A DNA stretch of 35,246 nucleotides from Saccharofermentans sp. (lineage in GTDB: Bacteria; Bacillota; Clostridia; Saccharofermentanales; Saccharofermentanaceae): NCBI GenBank assembly GCA_024403715.1, contig JAKSRJ010000025.1:1-35246 (forward strand), in the 5' to 3' direction. The notes under the pieces are model-generated. The model was not told the origin of the DNA. It saw only the letters and a list, made by a program, of their open reading frames with translations, and did not search any database. The first letter of the stretch is position 1; each line of letters starts with the position of its first letter. Below are positions 7,674-16,628 of the stretch, piece after piece. The translations under genes were made by a program, and so were the position numbers.

Positions 7674-8312
7674 ATGCTTACAATTGCTTTATCAAAAGGA
7701 AGACTTGCTGAGCAGGCTATTGAGCTTCTCGAAAATGCAGGATATGACTGTACAGCAGCAAAGGATAAGTCCCGTAAGTTAATTCTAGAGGATGAAAAGG
7801 TTGGACTTAGATTTATTATGGCAAAGCCTTCAGATGTTCCTACTTATGTTGAGTATGGAGCAGCTGACTTAGGCGTAGTTGGTAAGGATACACTCTTAGA
7901 GGAAGGTCGCCAGCTTTATGAAGTTGCAGACTTAGGATTTGGAAGATGCAGAATGTGCGTTGCAGGTCCAGTGGAACTTATGAACGGTAAGCTTGATTTA
8001 ATTCCTAATAAGAGAATTGCTTCTAAGTATCCAAACATTACAAGAGCTTATTTCGAGGGCGTAAAGAAGGAGAGCGTAGAAATCATTAAGCTTCATGGCT
8101 CTATCGAGCTTGCACCTCTTATCGGTCTTGCAGACTGCATTGTAGATATCGTCGAGTCAGGAAGAACTCTTAAGGAGAATGGTCTTGATGTTATCGAGAC
8201 TGTAGCAGACATCTCTGCACGTGTTGTTGTTAACCGCGTGTCTATGAAGATGAAGGCAGATGAGATTCGCCCAATGATTGATAGAATTAAGGAACAGGTT
8301 GCTAAATTATGA
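7674..8312 (+). CDS. hisG: ATP phosphoribosyltransferase, short form
   Basis: HisG condenses ATP with PRPP, the committed step of histidine synthesis. At 212 residues it is the short form, which lacks the C-terminal regulatory domain and needs HisZ. Conserved segments are [11 protein letters not shown] at the N-terminus, [10 protein letters not shown], and the PRPP-binding loop [16 protein letters not shown]. Its stop overlaps the hisD start by four bases (ATGA). Confidence 0.94.
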   Translation: MLTIALSKGRLAEQAIELLENAGYDCTAAKDKSRKLILEDEKVGLRFIMAKPSDVPTYVEYGAADLGVVGKDTLLEEGRQLYEVADLGFGRCRMCVAGPVELMNGKLDLIPNKRIASKYPNITRAYFEGVKKESVEIIKLHGSIELAPLIGLADCIVDIVESGRTLKENGLDVIETVADISARVVVNRVSMKMKADEIRPMIDRIKEQVAKL

Positions 8313-9616
8313 AATGTAAATTAGTTAAGGGTACTAAGGATAATCTTAAGGAACTCTGCGACACATTAGGCGCTAGAGGCAAGATGGACTTAGGTCCAAT
8401 TATCACAACAGTTCAGGGTGTCCTTGATGATATCAAGGCTAATGGCGACGAGGCTGTGCTTAAGTACACAGAAAAGTTCGATGGCGCCAAGCTTACACCT
8501 GAGACAATGAAGGTTACTAAGGAAGAGATAGATGAAGCTTTTTCCTTGATGGAAAAGGAAGATCCAGAGCTTCTTCGTATCATGAAGCAGGCTGCTAATA
8601 ATATTAGAATTTTCCACGAGCAGCAAAAAGAAGACGGCTTCATGATGGATACAGCTAAGGGCTCTAAGATTGGTGTTGTTGTAAGACCTATCACAGTTGC
8701 TGGCGTATATGTACCAGGCGGTACAGCTCCACTTCCTTCTACAGTTTTGATGGATGTTATCCCAGCTTCTGTTGCTGGTGTTCCAAGAATCGTATTTTGT
8801 ACTCCACCTCGTAAGGATGGAACAATTGCTCCAGTAATTTTGGCTGCAGCATCTATTGCTGGCGCTACAGAGATCTATAAGGTCGGAGGCGCTCAGGCTA
8901 TTGCAGCTATGGCTTATGGTACAAAGACTATTCCTAGAACAGACAAGATTTGTGGTCCAGGTAACATCTTCGTTAATACAGCTAAGAGACTTGTATTTGG
9001 CCAGGTTGATATCGATATGTTTGCTGGCCCATCTGAAGTAATCATCATCGCAGACAAGACAGTAAATCCTGAGTTTGTAGCAGCAGATATGCTCGCACAG
9101 GCAGAACACGACAAGATGGCTTCTGCTATTGTTCTTGCTACAGACGAAGAGACAGCTAAGAAGATTCACGCAGCTGCTGACCGTCGTTCTGATGAGGCTT
9201 CCCGTCAAGCTCAGCTTGAAGGTTCTATGGAGAACTACTGCTCCGTAATTTATGTTGATGACATAGATACCGCAATTGCTTTCTCTGAGGAGCTTGCACC
9301 TGAGCACTTGGAGCTTTGTGTTGAAAATCCTGAGAGCGTTCTTCCTAAAATTAACAATGCTGGTGCAGTCTTTATGGGACAGTACACACCAGAGCCTCTT
9401 GGAGATTATTTTGCAGGTCCTAACCACACATTGCCAACAAGTGGTACAGCAAGATTCTTCTCTCCTCTTAACACAGGCGACTTCTATAAGAAGATGAGCG
9501 TTATTAACTATAACGAGGAGTCCTTAAAAGAGGTTTATAAGGATGTCGCAAAGTTTGCTAGAAGCGAAGGATTAACATGTCACGCAGCTTCTATCGAGTC
9601 TAGATTTGAGGCATAA
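8309..9616 (+). CDS. hisD: Histidinol dehydrogenase
   Basis: HisD is a zinc- and NAD-dependent enzyme that oxidises histidinol to histidine in two steps, the last of the pathway. The 435-residue length is normal. Conserved blocks include [35 protein letters not shown] and the active-site region AEHDKMASA. Near the C-terminus ELAPEHLEL and [14 protein letters not shown] carry the expected Glu/His residues. It overlaps hisG by four bases and hisC follows after one base, so translation is probably coupled. Confidence 0.95.
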   Translation: MKCKLVKGTKDNLKELCDTLGARGKMDLGPIITTVQGVLDDIKANGDEAVLKYTEKFDGAKLTPETMKVTKEEIDEAFSLMEKEDPELLRIMKQAANNIRIFHEQQKEDGFMMDTAKGSKIGVVVRPITVAGVYVPGGTAPLPSTVLMDVIPASVAGVPRIVFCTPPRKDGTIAPVILAAASIAGATEIYKVGGAQAIAAMAYGTKTIPRTDKICGPGNIFVNTAKRLVFGQVDIDMFAGPSEVIIIADKTVNPEFVAADMLAQAEHDKMASAIVLATDEETAKKIHAAADRRSDEASRQAQLEGSMENYCSVIYVDDIDTAIAFSEELAPEHLELCVENPESVLPKINNAGAVFMGQYTPEPLGDYFAGPNHTLPTSGTARFFSPLNTGDFYKKMSVINYNEESLKEVYKDVAKFARSEGLTCHAASIESRFEA

Positions 9617-9617
9617 G

Positions 9618-10718
9618 ATGAGTAAGTTTTGGAATGAAAAAATAAACAGCATTACACCTTATGTAGCAGGTGAGCAGCCAAAGCCAGGACAGAAGGTAAT
9701 TAAACTCAATACTAATGAGAATCCTTATGCACCTTCTCCTAAGGTTAAGGATGCGATTTTAAGTTTTGATATTTCTACTTTGAGACTTTACCCTGACACT
9801 AATGGTACTTCTATCGTAGAAGCTATCGCTAAGGTAGAGGGTGTAAAGCCTTCACAGGTATTTGTAGGTAATGGTTCTGACGAGGTCTTAGCTCTTTGCT
9901 TCCAGACTTTTTTTGAGAAGCAAAACAACACTGATCTTCCTGTCTTAACACCAGAATTCTCCTACAGCTTTTATCCTGTATTTGAGGATTTTTACGATTT
10001 AAGACCTAAGAAGATTGCTCTTCGCGAGAACTTTAAAATTGATCCACAGGATTATGCCAATGAGCCTAACTGTGGTATCGCTATTGCAAATCCAAATGCA
10101 CCTACATCAGTTGCTATGAGTCTTGATGAGATTAGTGTAATTTGTAAGGCTAATCCTGACTCTGTAGTCTTAATTGATGAGGCTTATGTAGAGTTTGAAG
10201 AGGACTTACAGTCAGCAGTTAAGTTATTACCAGAGTTTCCTAATCTTTGCGTAGTAAGAACATGCTCTAAGTCTTATAGTTTAGCAGGTCTTCGCGTAGG
10301 TTATGCTATAGCTTCCGAGGAGTTAATTGATGGCTTAAATCGCGCGAAAGATTCTTTTAATTCATATCCAACAGATAGACTCGCACAGGCTATCGCAGCT
10401 GCAGCTATTTTGGACGAAGAGTACCACAAGGAATGCTGTCAGAAGATTATTGATACACGTAAAGAAACAACTAAGGCTTTGGAAGAGATGGGATTTGATG
10501 TACCAGATTCTTCTGCAAATTTCATTTTCGCAAAGCCACCTAAGGAACTTACTGCAGAAGGCTTATACCAAAAGCTTCGATCAGGGGGTATACTTGTAAG
10601 GTATTTTAAGACTAGCGGTATTAACGATAGACTTCGTATTACTATTGGTACACCAGAGGAGATGAAGGAGTTTATAGCCGCAGTTAAGAAGGAGGTAGAG
10701 GATGCCAAGAACAGCTGA
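9618..10718 (+). CDS. hisC: Histidinol-phosphate aminotransferase
   Basis: HisC is a fold-type I, PLP-dependent aminotransferase that converts imidazole acetol-phosphate to histidinol-phosphate. I chose ATG 9618 (366 residues, MSKFWNEKI) because a TGAGG site lies just upstream. An in-frame ATG at 9606 would overlap hisD. The PLP lysine is K218 in CSKSYSLAGLRVGYA, and KLNTNENPY and VFVGNGSDEVL match the substrate and cofactor regions. The 3' end overlaps hisB by 17 bases. Confidence 0.94.
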   Translation: MSKFWNEKINSITPYVAGEQPKPGQKVIKLNTNENPYAPSPKVKDAILSFDISTLRLYPDTNGTSIVEAIAKVEGVKPSQVFVGNGSDEVLALCFQTFFEKQNNTDLPVLTPEFSYSFYPVFEDFYDLRPKKIALRENFKIDPQDYANEPNCGIAIANPNAPTSVAMSLDEISVICKANPDSVVLIDEAYVEFEEDLQSAVKLLPEFPNLCVVRTCSKSYSLAGLRVGYAIASEELIDGLNRAKDSFNSYPTDRLAQAIAAAAILDEEYHKECCQKIIDTRKETTKALEEMGFDVPDSSANFIFAKPPKELTAEGLYQKLRSGGILVRYFKTSGINDRLRITIGTPEEMKEFIAAVKKEVEDAKNS

Positions 10719-11292
10719 AATCTCTAGAGCTACTAAGGAGACAGATATTTCCATCAAGGTAGACTTAGACGGCAAGGGCGAGAATAAAATCGATACAGGC
10801 ATAGGCTTTTTTGATCACATGCTTACAGCGTTATCAAAGCACTCTGGTATCGATATGGAAATCTCTTGTAAGGGTGATTTGGAAGTTGACAGCCACCACT
10901 CTGTAGAAGATGTTGGTATCGCCTTAGGTCAGGCTATCGCTAATGCATTAGGCGATAAGGTTGGCATCACAAGATATGGCAACGCCAGAATCCCTATGGA
11001 TGAGGCACTTGGCGTATGTGACATCGATATCTCTGGAAGACCATTCATCGTATTCGACTGTAAGTTCATGGGCGAGATGATGGGCACAATGGATACACAG
11101 CTTGTAGAGGAGTTTATGAGAAGTTTTGCTTTTAATAGTGGCATGACACTTCACATCAGCTGCCCTTACGGCACAAATGATCACCACAAGGCAGAGGCTA
11201 TGTTCAAGGCTTTGGCTAGAGCTTTGAGAACAGCAGTTTCAATCGACGAGAGATTTAAGGACAGCGTTATCTCAACTAAGGGCGTCCTTTGA
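10702..11292 (+). CDS. hisB: Imidazoleglycerol-phosphate dehydratase
   Basis: HisB dehydrates imidazoleglycerol-phosphate using manganese bound by repeated histidine motifs. The 196-residue protein is the monofunctional dehydratase, with no fused phosphatase domain. Metal motifs are GFFDHML, DSHHSVEDVGIALG and YGTNDHHKAEAMFKALARAL. A strong AAGGAGGTAGAGG site inside the end of hisC precedes its ATG. The absence of a fused or adjacent histidinol-phosphatase means that step must be encoded elsewhere. Confidence 0.95.
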   Translation: MPRTAEISRATKETDISIKVDLDGKGENKIDTGIGFFDHMLTALSKHSGIDMEISCKGDLEVDSHHSVEDVGIALGQAIANALGDKVGITRYGNARIPMDEALGVCDIDISGRPFIVFDCKFMGEMMGTMDTQLVEEFMRSFAFNSGMTLHISCPYGTNDHHKAEAMFKALARALRTAVSIDERFKDSVISTKGVL

Positions 11293-11310
11293 TATAGGAG
11301 GAGTTAGAAA

Positions 11311-12195
11311 ATGACTATTAAAGACACTGATTTTATTAAGGATATTCCTGTATTTATTCAGGGTAAGGTTCGTAATGTTTATGATTGTGGCGACAGCCTT
11401 CTCATGATCGTTACTGACAGAATTTCTGCTTTCGACGTAATCTTTGATGAGCAGATTCCAGATAAGGGTAAGGTACTCTCTTCTATTTCTGCTTTCTGGT
11501 TTGATTTTACAAAGGATATTATTCCTAACCATGTAATTACTACTGATGCTACTAAGTACCCAATGGGTCTTGATAAGTACGCAGATCAGCTTCAGGGCAG
11601 ATCAATGCTCGTTAAGAAGGTTCAGATGCTTCCTGCAGAGTGCATCGTTAGAGGTTATCTCGAGGGTTCTGCTCTTAAGGAGTACAAGGCTAATGGTACA
11701 GTTGGTGGAATGAAGATGCCTGAGGGTATGCGTCAGGGCGATAAGCTTCCTGAGCCATTGTTCACACCTTCTACTAAGGAAGACGAAGGCCATGATATCA
11801 ACATCACTTACGAGCAGCTTTGCGAAAAGATTGGTGAAGAAGATGCTAAGGCTTTGAAGGATGCAGCTATCGCTTTGTATAACAAGGTTTCTGAGTATGC
11901 TCTTACAAAGGGTCTTATCCTTGCTGATACTAAGTTCGAGTTCGGTAAGATTGATGGCAAGCTCGTTGTTGCAGATGAGATGTTCACACCAGACTCTTCA
12001 AGATTCTGGGATGCTGCTGATTATGAGCCAGGTCGTGCTCAGAAGTCCTTTGACAAGCAGTACTTAAGAGAGTGGCTTGAGACTCTTGATTGGGATAAGA
12101 CATACCCAGCTCCAACACTTCCACAGGAAGTTATCGATAAGACAGCTGAGAAGTACAGAGAGTGCTACAGCAAGCTCACAGGTAAGGAAATCTAA
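11311..12195 (+). CDS. purC: Phosphoribosylaminoimidazole-succinocarboxamide synthase
   Basis: PurC joins CAIR and aspartate, using ATP, to make SAICAR in de novo purine synthesis. At 294 residues it is the longer form seen in yeast-like and some bacterial SAICAR synthases rather than the ~235-residue form. Motifs include GKVRNVYD at the N-terminus, TDRISAFDV, LPAECIVRGYLEGSALKEY and LADTKFEFG. It has its own strong GGAGGAG site, with 18 bases after hisB and 2 before hisH. A purine gene inside a his operon fits chemistry, because imidazoleglycerol-phosphate synthase releases AICAR, the product one step beyond SAICAR. Whether this reflects shared regulation is inference. Confidence 0.94.
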   Translation: MTIKDTDFIKDIPVFIQGKVRNVYDCGDSLLMIVTDRISAFDVIFDEQIPDKGKVLSSISAFWFDFTKDIIPNHVITTDATKYPMGLDKYADQLQGRSMLVKKVQMLPAECIVRGYLEGSALKEYKANGTVGGMKMPEGMRQGDKLPEPLFTPSTKEDEGHDINITYEQLCEKIGEEDAKALKDAAIALYNKVSEYALTKGLILADTKFEFGKIDGKLVVADEMFTPDSSRFWDAADYEPGRAQKSFDKQYLREWLETLDWDKTYPAPTLPQEVIDKTAEKYRECYSKLTGKEI

Positions 12196-12197
12196 TT

Positions 12198-12824
12198 TTG
12201 ATAGCTATTGTAGATTATGGAATGGGCAATCTTGCCTCTGTATATAAGGCTCTTCGCTTTATAGGCACAGATGCCATCATTACTGATAACCCTGAAAATA
12301 TCCGCCTAGCGTCTGGACTTATTGTTCCAGGCGTTGGCGCTTTTTTGCCAGCAATGGAAAAACTTAAGTCCACAGGCCTTGACAAAGAGATTAAGGAATT
12401 TGCAGCTACTGGTAAACCGGTTCTTGGCATCTGCCTTGGAATGCAGCTTTTACTATCTGATTCTCAGGAAGGCATGGCTGAAGGCGAAGTAACAGAAGGC
12501 TTGGATTTAATTCCTGGTCATGTTATTAAATTTCCTTCAGATAAGACTTCTGAAGTTGGCCTTAAAGTTCCACAGATTGGCTGGAATAATCTAGAGGATG
12601 TTAGCGGCAAGCTTTTGACAGAGGGAGATTACGTTTACTTCGTACACTCTTTTTATTGCAAGCCTGATTCTGATGAAGATACTGCAGCTTATGCTACATA
12701 TGGTATTAAGTACTGTGCTGCTGTAGAAAAGGGGAATGTATTTGGCTGTCAGTTCCACCCTGAAAAGAGTGGAGAAGCTGGTCTTCAGATTCTCGAGAAA
12801 TTTGTAAGGAGAGTAGAAAAATGA
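12198..12824 (+). CDS. hisH: Imidazole glycerol phosphate synthase, glutamine amidotransferase subunit
   Basis: HisH is the class-I glutaminase that supplies ammonia to HisF. The catalytic triad is visible: C79 in GICLGMQLL, and H187 with E189 in CQFHPEKSG. The start is TTG at 12198, two bases after purC stops. AAGGAAA lies just upstream, and no ATG gives the family N-terminus IAIVDYGMGNL. Length 208 is normal. The stop overlaps hisA by four bases. Its partner HisF is encoded two genes downstream. Confidence 0.94.
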   Translation: MIAIVDYGMGNLASVYKALRFIGTDAIITDNPENIRLASGLIVPGVGAFLPAMEKLKSTGLDKEIKEFAATGKPVLGICLGMQLLLSDSQEGMAEGEVTEGLDLIPGHVIKFPSDKTSEVGLKVPQIGWNNLEDVSGKLLTEGDYVYFVHSFYCKPDSDEDTAAYATYGIKYCAAVEKGNVFGCQFHPEKSGEAGLQILEKFVRRVEK

Positions 12825-13534
12825 TTATTCTTCCTGCTATCGACTTAATTGGCGGCAAGTGCGTTCGCCTTCAGAAGGGTGACTATAATAAAGTTACTAT
12901 ATATAATGATGACCCTCTAGCTCAGGCTATGTCTTTTAAGGAAGCGGGAGCTACATGGATTCATATCGTTGACTTAGACGCTGCTAAGTCCGGAATTCCT
13001 ACAAATCACGAGATTATTGCTCAAATCGCATCTAAGACAGGTCTTAAGGTAGACACTGGTGGAGGTATCCGTAATATGGATACTCTTAGCAGATGGATTG
13101 AGGACTATGGAGTATCAAGATGCGTTCTTGGTACAGCTGCTATTAAGGATAGAGATTTTACTGAAAAAGCTATTGCCAAGTACGGCGAGAAGATTGCAAT
13201 CGGTATCGACGCTAAGTCTGGTGAGGTTGCTGTTGATGGTTGGACTAATGGTTCTGGCGTAAATGCAGTTGATTTTGCTTTGATTATGAAGTCTATTGGC
13301 GCTAAGACTGTAGTATTTACAGATATCGCTAGAGACGGTATGCTCACAGGTCCTGCTGTAGAGTCCACTAAGGAAATGGTAGATAAGACTGGTCTTGATG
13401 TAATCGCATCCGGTGGTATTGGCTGTGATGATGATGTGCTTAACATTAAAACTTCTGGCTGTACTGGCGTTATCGTTGGTAAGGCTATTTATGAGGGAAG
13501 GGTGGATTTGAAGAAATGCTTACAAAGCGTATAA
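12821..13534 (+). CDS. hisA: ProFAR isomerase
   Basis: HisA is a TIM-barrel isomerase that opens the ribose ring of ProFAR to give PRFAR. The 237-residue protein starts [17 protein letters not shown], with catalytic D8. The second catalytic Asp lies in a mid-barrel segment, and phosphate-binding loops appear as DTGGGIR and ASGGIG. The ATGA overlap with hisH and the 19-base overlap with hisF indicate coupled translation. HisA and HisF share ancestry, but the N-termini and lengths clearly separate them here. Confidence 0.94.
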   Translation: MIILPAIDLIGGKCVRLQKGDYNKVTIYNDDPLAQAMSFKEAGATWIHIVDLDAAKSGIPTNHEIIAQIASKTGLKVDTGGGIRNMDTLSRWIEDYGVSRCVLGTAAIKDRDFTEKAIAKYGEKIAIGIDAKSGEVAVDGWTNGSGVNAVDFALIMKSIGAKTVVFTDIARDGMLTGPAVESTKEMVDKTGLDVIASGGIGCDDDVLNIKTSGCTGVIVGKAIYEGRVDLKKCLQSV

Positions 13535-14643
13535 TCCCTTGCCTTGATGTAAAAGACGGTCGCGTAGTTAAGGGCGTTAACTTTGTATCTTTAAGAGATG
13601 CAGGTGATCCTGTAGAGTGTGCTAAGCAGTACAATTTGTCTGGTGCAGACGAGCTTGTATTCTTGGATATCACAGCAACTCTAGAAGCTCGCGACACAGT
13701 TATCGATATGGTCTCAAGAGTGGCGGATGAGGTATTTATTCCGTTTACAGTCGGAGGCGGTATCAGAACGGTAGAAGATATAAGAGCAATCCTTAATGCA
13801 GGTGCAGATAAGGTATCTCTTAACTCTGCTGCAGTTAAGAACCCAGACTTTGTTAGGGAAGCATCCGAGATGTTCGGTGCTCAGTGCATCGTAGTTGCAA
13901 TTGACGTTAAGTCCCGCGAGGATAAGGAAACTTTCCCATGTGGTTATGAGGTAGTTATTGCAGGAGGCACAAAGCCAACTGGTATTGATGCTCTTTCATG
14001 GGCTAAGAAGGTAGTTGAACTTGGCTGCGGTGAGATTTTACTTACATGCATGGATAAAGACGGTACTAAGTCTGGCTACGATAATGTAATTACTTCCATG
14101 ATTGCTGACGCTGTACCAGTTCCAGTTATTGCTTCTGGTGGAGCAGGCAAGATGGAAGATTTCTACGATGGTGTCGTAGATGGCAAGGCAGACGCAGTTC
14201 TAGCAGCTTCCCTCTTCCATTTCGGTGAGATTAAGATTTCAGATCTTAAGGATTACTTAGCAGATAGAGGCGTAGCTGTAAGAAGAATACCTAAGACGCT
14301 TGATATGTGGGCTCATATGAAGAAGAATTCTGACGGCATGGTTCCAGTTATCGCTCAGGACTTTGAGAATAACGAAGTGCTTATGGTAGCTTATATGAAC
14401 TATGAGGCTTTCCGCCTTACTTGCGAGACAGGATACATGCACTACTATTCTCGTTCCCGTAATACACTTTGGAAGAAGGGCGAGACTTCAGGTCACTTAC
14501 AAAAGGTTGTATCCGCATCAATTGACTGCGACAGAGATACACTTCTTTATAAGATAGAACAGACAGGCGCTGCTTGTCACACAGGAAACAGAACTTGCTT
14601 TTATACACCACTTGATGAGTGGGACTTAAGCACAAAGGAGTAA
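13516..14643 (+). CDS. hisF-hisI: Fused HisF cyclase and HisI phosphoribosyl-AMP cyclohydrolase
   Basis: One 375-residue reading frame joins two histidine enzymes. Residues 1-252 are HisF, the TIM-barrel cyclase subunit that makes imidazoleglycerol-phosphate and AICAR. It has D11 in IIPCLDV, D130 in AIDVKS, and ends in the usual [23 protein letters not shown]. Residues about 257-370 are a full HisI domain, with the metal segment [12 protein letters not shown] (C338) and the zinc cysteines C354 and C361 in ACHTGNRTC. There is almost no linker. The common fusion is HisI with HisE, whereas here hisE is a separate downstream gene. The sequence runs through the junction without stop or frameshift signs. 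A GGAAGGGTGG site inside hisA precedes the ATG. Confidence 0.93.
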   Translation: MLTKRIIPCLDVKDGRVVKGVNFVSLRDAGDPVECAKQYNLSGADELVFLDITATLEARDTVIDMVSRVADEVFIPFTVGGGIRTVEDIRAILNAGADKVSLNSAAVKNPDFVREASEMFGAQCIVVAIDVKSREDKETFPCGYEVVIAGGTKPTGIDALSWAKKVVELGCGEILLTCMDKDGTKSGYDNVITSMIADAVPVPVIASGGAGKMEDFYDGVVDGKADAVLAASLFHFGEIKISDLKDYLADRGVAVRRIPKTLDMWAHMKKNSDGMVPVIAQDFENNEVLMVAYMNYEAFRLTCETGYMHYYSRSRNTLWKKGETSGHLQKVVSASIDCDRDTLLYKIEQTGAACHTGNRTCFYTPLDEWDLSTKE

Positions 14644-14647
14644 AGGT

Positions 14648-14923
14648 ATGGATATTTATAAGGAATTATTCAGTGTAATTATGGATCGTAAGGCCAACCC
14701 AACAGAAGGTTCTTACACAAATTACCTTCTCGAGGCTGGAACAGAGAAGATTGCTAAGAAGGTTGGCGAGGAAGCGGTAGAGACTGCTATCGCTGCTGCC
14801 AAGGGCGACAAGAATGATGTAGTTGGAGAGATTGCTGATCTTCAGTATCATCTTTTGGTTCTTATGGCACATATGGGCATCACTCTCGAGGACTTAGAGA
14901 AGGAACTTAGAGGTAGAAGATAA
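14648..14923 (+). CDS. hisE: Phosphoribosyl-ATP pyrophosphohydrolase
   Basis: HisE hydrolyses phosphoribosyl-ATP to phosphoribosyl-AMP, the second pathway step. The 91-residue all-alpha protein is of the MazG-like superfamily, with conserved SYTNYLLEAGTEKIAKKVGEEAVE and the acidic metal-binding GEIADLQYHLLVL. It begins 4 bases after the HisF-HisI stop and is the last gene of the operon. HisI, its usual fusion partner, is instead attached to HisF. Confidence 0.94.
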   Translation: MDIYKELFSVIMDRKANPTEGSYTNYLLEAGTEKIAKKVGEEAVETAIAAAKGDKNDVVGEIADLQYHLLVLMAHMGITLEDLEKELRGRR

Positions 14924-14930
14924 AAGAATT

Positions 14931-14974
14931 ACACGGTATATAAATTAATATTTGCATTAGTCTATATACCGTGT
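14931..14974 (+). repeat. 12-base perfect inverted repeat before rpmG
   Basis: ACACGGTATATA (14931-14942) is mirrored exactly by TATATACCGTGT (14963-14974) with a 20-base centre. The right arm fills most of the spacer of the rpmG promoter. It could form the 3' hairpin of the his transcript, although no T run follows, or be an operator. Confidence 0.75.
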
Positions 14975-14980
14975 TATAAT
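14952..14980 (+). promoter_or_regulatory. Promoter of the rpmG-secE-nusG operon
   Basis: TTGCAT (14952-14957), a 17-base spacer and a perfect TATAAT (14975-14980). The start should fall near 14987. The short leader then contains CGCAA (14986-14990), which can pair with TTGCG (15014-15018) around a T8 run, giving a weak hairpin before the rpmG ribosome site. Confidence 0.85.
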
Positions 14981-15039
14981 CTTCGCGCAAAAGCCCGTAA
15001 GAGGTTTTTTTTATTGCGTAGAAAATGGAGGAGTCAGAC

Positions 15040-15204
15040 ATGGCTAAGGCTGGTGCAAGAGATAAGCTCACACTCGCATGCGAAGAGTGCAAGAGAAGAA
15101 ATTATCAGACATATAAGAATAAGAAGAACACTACTGAGAGACTCGAGCTCAAGAAGTATTGCCCTTTCTGCCGTAAGCACACGGTTCACAAGGAGACTAA
15201 GTAA
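15040..15204 (+). CDS. rpmG: 50S ribosomal protein L33, zinc-binding form
   Basis: This is a short gene of 54 codons. The product starts [20 protein letters not shown] and ends KHTVHKETK. Two CxxC pairs (CEEC and CPFC) make it the zinc-ribbon form of L33. A GGAG GAG site lies just upstream and the stop overlaps the secE start by one base. L33 before secE-nusG is a common Firmicutes arrangement. Confidence 0.93.
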   Translation: MAKAGARDKLTLACEECKRRNYQTYKNKKNTTERLELKKYCPFCRKHTVHKETK

Positions 15205-15551
15205 TGGCTGACAAGTCAAAGAAGAACTTTTTCCAGAGAATGGGTCAGACTTTTAAGGAAGTTCGTCAGGAACTTAAGAAAGCTGTATGGCCATCTAAGG
15301 AAAAGCTTAAGAACACATCTGCTGTTGTTCTTGTTGTTATTTTGTTCTTCGCTATTTTCTTGGGCGTTATTTCTTCCGGTGGAAGATGGATTCTTGAGAA
15401 GATTAACTTCTACGATGAGGTTGAGCCAACATACACAACAGCTGCTACTGAGGTAGTTGCTGCTACTGAGGCTACAACTATTGCCGAGACAGAGGCTGCT
15501 GTAGAAGAGACAGAAGCAGTTGAAGAGACAACTGTAGAGAGCGAGGCTTAA
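15204..15551 (+). CDS. secE: Preprotein translocase subunit SecE with acidic C-terminal tail
   Basis: SecE clamps the SecY channel. The conserved part is present: an amphipathic cytoplasmic helix with EVRQELKKAVWPSKEKL, then one membrane segment (about 38-60). Typical Firmicutes SecE ends soon after this. Here about 45 residues follow (71-115), made almost only of Glu, Ala, Thr and Val. By the usual topology (N in, C out) this tail lies outside the membrane. The coding frame is open throughout and nusG starts 1 base after the stop. The AAGGAGA site is inside rpmG. Confidence 0.92.
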   Translation: MADKSKKNFFQRMGQTFKEVRQELKKAVWPSKEKLKNTSAVVLVVILFFAIFLGVISSGGRWILEKINFYDEVEPTYTTAATEVVAATEATTIAETEAAVEETEAVEETTVESEA

Positions 15552-15552
15552 T

Positions 15553-16125
15553 ATGTCAGAGAACAATGAGGCCAAGTGGTATGTAATTCAGACTTCTTCT
15601 AACTATGAGAAGAAGATTAAGACTTTGCTTGAGAAGACTATCGCTAACAGAGGTATGCAGGATATCATTCAGGAGATCTACATTCCTACTGAGAATATCA
15701 TCGAGATTAAGGATGGTAAGAAGAAGTCTATTGAGCGTAAGAAGTATCCAGGATATGTTTTCCTTAAGCTCGTAAGCGGATACGATAAGCTCGGCAGAGA
15801 CGATGAGCCTTCTGCAGCTGATAAGGAGCTTTGGTACATCATCAGAAATATCAGAGGTGTACTTGGATTCGTAGCATCCAACCCTAACAAGCCACTTCCA
15901 ATCACAGATAGTGACTTGGCTTCTATGGGTATCGAGACAGACTGGGTACCAGAGGTTGATTACGAGGTTGGAGATACAATTCGTGTAATCAGCGGACCAT
16001 TTGCTGAATCCGTTTGTGTTGTTGAAGAGATGAACAACGAGAAGCAGCAGGTTAAGGTTAAGCTCACAATGTTCGGTCGTGAGACACCTGTATATCTTGA
16101 CTTCACACAGGTTGAGAGAATCTAA
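15553..16125 (+). CDS. nusG: Transcription elongation/antitermination factor NusG
   Basis: NusG binds RNA polymerase and affects pausing, termination and coupling to ribosomes. The 190-residue protein has the NGN domain (WYVIQTSSNYEKKIKTLLEK at the start, KKYPGYVFLK in the middle) and the C-terminal KOW domain (GDTIRVISGPFAESVCVVEEMN). An insert-like segment rich in charged residues (about 76-95) lies in the NGN domain. It follows secE by one base, the standard order. Confidence 0.95.
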   Translation: MSENNEAKWYVIQTSSNYEKKIKTLLEKTIANRGMQDIIQEIYIPTENIIEIKDGKKKSIERKKYPGYVFLKLVSGYDKLGRDDEPSAADKELWYIIRNIRGVLGFVASNPNKPLPITDSDLASMGIETDWVPEVDYEVGDTIRVISGPFAESVCVVEEMNNEKQQVKVKLTMFGRETPVYLDFTQVERI

Positions 16126-16130
16126 GATTT

Positions 16131-16150
16131 AAAACGCCTTCGGGTGCTTT
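16131..16150 (+). terminator. Weak hairpin with UUCG loop between nusG and rplK
   Basis: CGCC (16135-16138) pairs with GGTG (16143-16146) around a TTCG tetraloop, extended by AAA/TTT with one bulged C. Only TTTAAT follows, so it is at best a partial terminator or attenuator within the operon. Confidence 0.4.
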
Positions 16151-16182
16151 AATAAAAAATATTTATTTGGGAGGTGGCCATT

Positions 16183-16611
16183 ATGGCTAAGAAAATCTCA
16201 GGCTACGTAAAGCTTCAGATTCCAGCTGGTAAGGCAACACCAGCGCCACCGGTAGGACCAGCTCTTGGACAGCACGGTATTAACATCGCGCAGTTCGTAA
16301 AAGAGTTTAACGAGAGAACAGCTAAGGATGTAGGTCTCATCATTCCTGTAATTATTACAGTATATGCAGACAGATCCTTTACTTTCATCACAAAGACTCC
16401 ACCGGTTCCAGTACTTCTTAAGAAGGCTTGTAACATCGAGAGTGGTTCTGGTAAGCCTAATACAACTAAGGTTGCAACAATCTCTTTCGAAGAGTGTAAG
16501 AAGATTGCAGCTATTAAGATGCCTGATACAAATGCATCTTGTATCGATACTTGCGCAGAGATGGTAGCAGGTACAGCAAGATCCATGGGTATCGTGGTTA
16601 CAAGAGACTAA
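16183..16611 (+). CDS. rplK: 50S ribosomal protein L11
   Basis: L11 binds the GTPase-associated region of 23S rRNA. The protein starts [32 protein letters not shown], a clear family signature, and ends [12 protein letters not shown] chose ATG 16183 (142 residues, the usual length), preceded by GGGAGGTGG, over an in-frame GTG at 16174. It precedes rplA by 17 bases. Confidence 0.96.
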   Translation: MAKKISGYVKLQIPAGKATPAPPVGPALGQHGINIAQFVKEFNERTAKDVGLIIPVIITVYADRSFTFITKTPPVPVLLKKACNIESGSGKPNTTKVATISFEECKKIAAIKMPDTNASCIDTCAEMVAGTARSMGIVVTRD

Positions 16612-16628
16612 GGAAGGAGAAACTGTAA

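Noticed and set aside
8390..9427. A 345-codon minus-strand frame opposite hisD.
   Set aside because: Composition is abnormal (Cys-, Ser- and Asn-rich) and it lies fully inside hisD. I judged it a shadow.
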